Made by a program: the position numbers and the translations under genes. Below, piece by piece: positions 5,169-7,649 of a DNA stretch of 7,649 bases. The DNA is from Prolixibacteraceae bacterium (GTDB lineage: Bacteria; Bacteroidota; Bacteroidia; Bacteroidales; Prolixibacteraceae), in contig WRIQ01000043.1 of the NCBI GenBank assembly GCA_009782655.1, forward strand, positions 1 through 7,649, in the 5' to 3' direction. The notes below the pieces were generated by a model that was not told where the DNA came from, did no database searches, and saw nothing but the letters and a program-made list of their open reading frames with translations. Position 1 is the stretch's first letter, and each line of letters begins with the position of its first letter.

Positions 5169-6860
5169 TTAATATTTCGGACGGGCTACTTCGAGGTCGA
5201 TTTTTTTCCCTTTAAAATGGGCTTGCTTGAGCGCTCTCTGTATTTCGCTTTCATACCGTTTATCGATTTCGAAAAAGGAGAAATTTCGGAGTACTTCAAT
5301 TTCGCCAATTTCTACCGATTTGCCCGGCAATGACTGATTGATCATGTTCAGGATGCTCTTTTTTTCTATGTTGTCGTTTTTGCCCATGTTAAGGAACATA
5401 CGCGAAAAGGCAATATTTTTCTTTCGTCCGTGAAAATTGCTTTTGCTGTTTTTGTTACCGGAAGCGTTATAATCCCTGTCGGAATTATTTCTCTGCTTTT
5501 GCTTTTCCTGTTTTTCCCTTTTCATTTCGTTGAGGCCCACATTCAGGTCGGGAGCATTTTCGTAAGCTGCCAGAAAGCGGTTAAACTCCACGGACACAAA
5601 ATGTTTTATCAACTCTTCCCTGTCGAGCCACTCCAGTTTTTTATAAATAACCCGCAGATAATCTTCAATTTTTTCAGTGTTTACCTCTACCTTTTCTACT
5701 TTGTCGATGAGGTTAAAAAGTTGCCTTTCGCAAATATCGTGTCCCGAGGGCACCGGATTGTATTGAATGGTTTTTCCGAGCATTTTTTCGATCATTTTCA
5801 ACTTTCCTTTTTCGCGAAGGTGAAGTATCGATATGGAAATTCCCTTTTTCCCTGCCCTGCCGGTACGTCCGCTGCGATGTATATAAACTTCGGGATCGTC
5901 GGGGAGGTTGTAGTTGATAACGTGCGTCAAGTCGTTAACATCGAGGCCGCGCGCGGCGACATCGGTGGCAACAAGGATTTGTAGACGGCGGTTGCGGAAA
6001 CGATTCATCACAATGTCGCGCATTTCCTGCGATAAGTCGCCATGCAGGGCGTCGGCATTGTAACCGTCGCGAATCAGGTTGTCGGCCACTTCTTTGGTCT
6101 CCATGCGAGTGCGGCAGAAAACGATGCCGTAGATTTTCGGATTTACATCGGCAATGCGTTTGAGCGCTTCGTAGCGGTCGCGTGCGTGTACCAAAAAATA
6201 TTCGTGCGATACATTATCGGCTCCCTGATTGGTTTTTCCCACCGAGATTTTTTCCGGTTCGTGCATATATTTTTTTGCGATGGCCGCAATTTCTTTCGGC
6301 ATGGTTGCCGAAAAAAGCAATGTCTGCCGTGTGTCGGGCGTGCCTGCCAAAATTGTGTCCAAGTCGTCTTTGAATCCCATCGAGAGCATTTCGTCGGCTT
6401 CGTCGAGGATGAGCCATCCAATATTCTGGAGTTTCAGCTTTTTGCGGTTGATGAGGTCTACTGCGCGTCCGGGCGTGGCGACAACTATCTGTGCGCCCCT
6501 GTCCAATTTTTTAATCTGTTCGTTTATGGATGCTCCGCCATACACCGAAACGATGTTAACATTGGACAAAAATTGCGAAAAACTGACCAGATCGTTGGTG
6601 ATTTGCAAACACAATTCCCTTGTAGGGCAAAGTATCAATGCCTGCGTGTGTGATGAACCGAAATCGATTTGCTGAATAACCGGCAATCCGAATGCGGCGG
6701 TTTTGCCGGTACCGGTTTGCGCCAAGGCAATGATATCGGAGTGATTGTTTAAAATCAGCGGAATAGTTTGTTCCTGAATGGGGGTTGGCGCTGTAAAGCC
6801 CAATTTATCAATAGCTTTCAGCATGTGAGGGGCAAGCCCCGTTTCGTTAAATAAAATCAT
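5169..6860 (-). CDS. DEAD-box ATP-dependent RNA helicase with DbpA-type RNA-binding domain
   Basis: ATP-driven RNA unwinding enzyme, likely acting in ribosome assembly, RNA decay or cold adaptation. All core motifs are present in its 563 residues: Q motif GFTAPTPIQ (21-29), Walker A AQTGTGKT (47-54), PTREL (79-83), GG (109-110), TPGR (129-132), DEAD (153-156), SAT (184-186), VFCRT (247-251), ATDVAARGLDV (298-308) and HRSGRTGR (328-335). After a lysine/asparagine-rich linker (about 445-482), the last 80 residues (FSRMFLNMGKND onward, ending EVARPKY) match the DbpA RNA-binding domain pattern. This places it with the DeaD/CsdA/DbpA group rather than with short RhlE-type helicases. Which of these it corresponds to is not certain, so no symbol is given. 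AAGGAT lies ten bases before the ATG, and a strong -7 element is at 6891-6898. The hisS gene follows 111 bp downstream. Confidence 0.95.
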   Translation of the reverse strand: MILFNETGLAPHMLKAIDKLGFTAPTPIQEQTIPLILNNHSDIIALAQTGTGKTAAFGLPVIQQIDFGSSHTQALILCPTRELCLQITNDLVSFSQFLSNVNIVSVYGGASINEQIKKLDRGAQIVVATPGRAVDLINRKKLKLQNIGWLILDEADEMLSMGFKDDLDTILAGTPDTRQTLLFSATMPKEIAAIAKKYMHEPEKISVGKTNQGADNVSHEYFLVHARDRYEALKRIADVNPKIYGIVFCRTRMETKEVADNLIRDGYNADALHGDLSQEMRDIVMNRFRNRRLQILVATDVAARGLDVNDLTHVINYNLPDDPEVYIHRSGRTGRAGKKGISISILHLREKGKLKMIEKMLGKTIQYNPVPSGHDICERQLFNLIDKVEKVEVNTEKIEDYLRVIYKKLEWLDREELIKHFVSVEFNRFLAAYENAPDLNVGLNEMKREKQEKQKQRNNSDRDYNASGNKNSKSNFHGRKKNIAFSRMFLNMGKNDNIEKKSILNMINQSLPGKSVEIGEIEVLRNFSFFEIDKRYESEIQRALKQAHFKGKKIDLEVARPKY

Positions 6861-6890
6861 CTAAATCTTTATCCTTAATAAAATTGGCTG

Positions 6891-6898
6891 CAAAGGTA
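6891..6898 (-). promoter_or_regulatory. -7 promoter element for the RNA helicase gene
   Basis: On the minus strand these bases read TACCTTTG followed by CAGCC, an exact TAnnTTTG match and a very common Bacteroidota form. It lies 30 bases before the helicase ATG, leaving a leader of roughly 20-25 bases. No clear TTTG was found at -33; the nearest T-rich tract is about 25 bases upstream. The remaining gap up to 7014 shows no other gene and no clear terminator. Confidence 0.6.
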
Positions 6899-7014
6899 GT
6901 CTTTTATTTATTGTGCGATTCCTAAAACACATTGTGTCACTGAAATTTGTGATTAATGTTAATAAATAAATGCTTTCCTCTGGGTTATGGCGTCGGGTTT
7001 TGTTGCAACCGGTA

Positions 7015-7649
7015 TTATTGAAATCTCAGCGGATTGGGTGGTTCAGGCTGATAGCTTGGGAAAAAGCCCCGGGTTTGTTCGGCGAGTAAAAATCCTATGG
7101 AGCTGACATCTTTGGGAGAATAAGGATAAAAAGAGAGCCTCAATGTGAGTGTTTTAAGTACCAACGACTCGTTGTGTAACCGCAGCCCGACGCCAACGCC
7201 TGTATAGTAATTGCCCGAAAAAATGGGTTTTTCGCCATTTCCAATAATTCCCAAGTCGACAAAACTGAAAAGAGCGATGTTGAATCGGTATATTTGTTTC
7301 CGGTGAAAATATACCGTTTCCAATGTTGTACTCAGGCGCTCTTTTCCCAGTAAGTGTTTGCTGCTAAAGCCCCGTATCAAATCATTCCTTTCGAAACGCA
7401 GGTTTTCGATATCGAACCGGTTAAATCCTTTTATATAATCGATTCTGGAAAAATTACGGAATTGCCGGTTTCTAATGTAAAACAAGTTGGATATGTAGTT
7501 CATGCCGGCTTGAACTTGTCCCTGCTCCATTCTGTTTTTGTAGAGGAAACTTCCGAATCCGGAATAAAAATCGAAATAGCCATATTTCTTGAAAAGAAAT
7601 TTGCCCCCCGACAAGTACAGGTGCGAATAAAGCCTTTGCCCGTTTTCAT
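7015..7649 (-). CDS. C-terminal fragment of an outer-membrane beta-barrel protein (Omp85/surface-antigen-like)
   Basis: The frame is open to the window edge, so the start is missing and 210 C-terminal residues are visible. A TTG at 7614 lies inside the frame and is not the start, because coding continues upstream of it (ENGQRLYSHLY). The sequence shows alternating polar and hydrophobic strands rich in Tyr, Phe and Gly, typical of barrel strands. It contains LIRGFSS (90-96 of the fragment), which recalls the conserved RGF/RGY lid motif of Omp85 barrels, and GVGVGLRL followed by LKTLTLRLSFYP, like their final strands. A proline-rich tail, ending NPLRFQ, extends past the last strand. The exact family (BamA, TamA or another surface-antigen barrel) cannot be settled without the N-terminus. 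It is upstream of and in line with the helicase gene. Confidence 0.6.
   Translation of the reverse strand, partial: ENGQRLYSHLYLSGGKFLFKKYGYFDFYSGFGSFLYKNRMEQGQVQAGMNYISNLFYIRNRQFRNFSRIDYIKGFNRFDIENLRFERNDLIRGFSSKHLLGKERLSTTLETVYFHRKQIYRFNIALFSFVDLGIIGNGEKPIFSGNYYTGVGVGLRLHNESLVLKTLTLRLSFYPYSPKDVSSIGFLLAEQTRGFFPSYQPEPPNPLRFQ

Noticed and set aside
5145..5190. Possible terminator after the helicase stop (CCGTC repeats around 5165-5182).
   Set aside because: The CCGTC copies are direct, not inverted, and no T-run follows.
4234..6675. Several plus-strand frames of 130-203 residues opposite hisS and the helicase.
   Set aside because: They are antisense to strongly conserved genes and their compositions look like reverse-strand artefacts with no recognisable domains.

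Overview
The window looks like a chromosomal segment of a Bacteroidota bacterium, probably of the Bacteroidales/Marinilabiliales type. This rests on three things. There is an ECF sigma factor followed by a membrane protein with the PFKVPxxYF motif and by an exported protein with the LTPQEAEKFWPVY motif, a trio typical of the phylum. There are TAnnTTTG-type -7 promoter elements in front of two genes. The housekeeping proteins also read as Bacteroidota-like. No taxonomic search was possible, so this is inference.

Layout: positions 1-556 contain no convincing gene. Instead they hold a dense set of short hairpins, an ~82-bp direct repeat in two copies, a third solitary copy of its hairpin, and a 12-bp tandem duplication that abuts the first gene. 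Positions 557-2081 (+ strand) form a likely three-gene regulatory operon: ECF sigma factor, probable membrane anti-sigma factor, and an exported Spy/CpxP-like 'sensor' protein. A perfect 14-bp-stem, A/T-flanked hairpin at 2108-2141 separates this operon from the convergent minus-strand block and can serve as a terminator for both sides.

Positions 2152-7649 are all on the minus strand. In transcription order they are the C-terminal end of an outer-membrane beta-barrel protein (cut by the window edge), a DEAD-box RNA helicase with a C-terminal DbpA-type RNA-binding domain, histidyl-tRNA synthetase (hisS), and histidine ammonia-lyase (hutH). The helicase and hisS each have a recognisable -7 element just upstream. 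hutH starts 44 bp after hisS with only a weak promoter candidate, so it may be co-transcribed with hisS.

The coding content is largely conventional. The part least explained by known families is the hairpin-rich leader at 1-556, which resembles REP-like palindromic repeats or a small structured-RNA locus. A possible ECF-type promoter between the sigma and anti-sigma genes is the other point worth testing. I saw no convincing new enzymatic or defence system.
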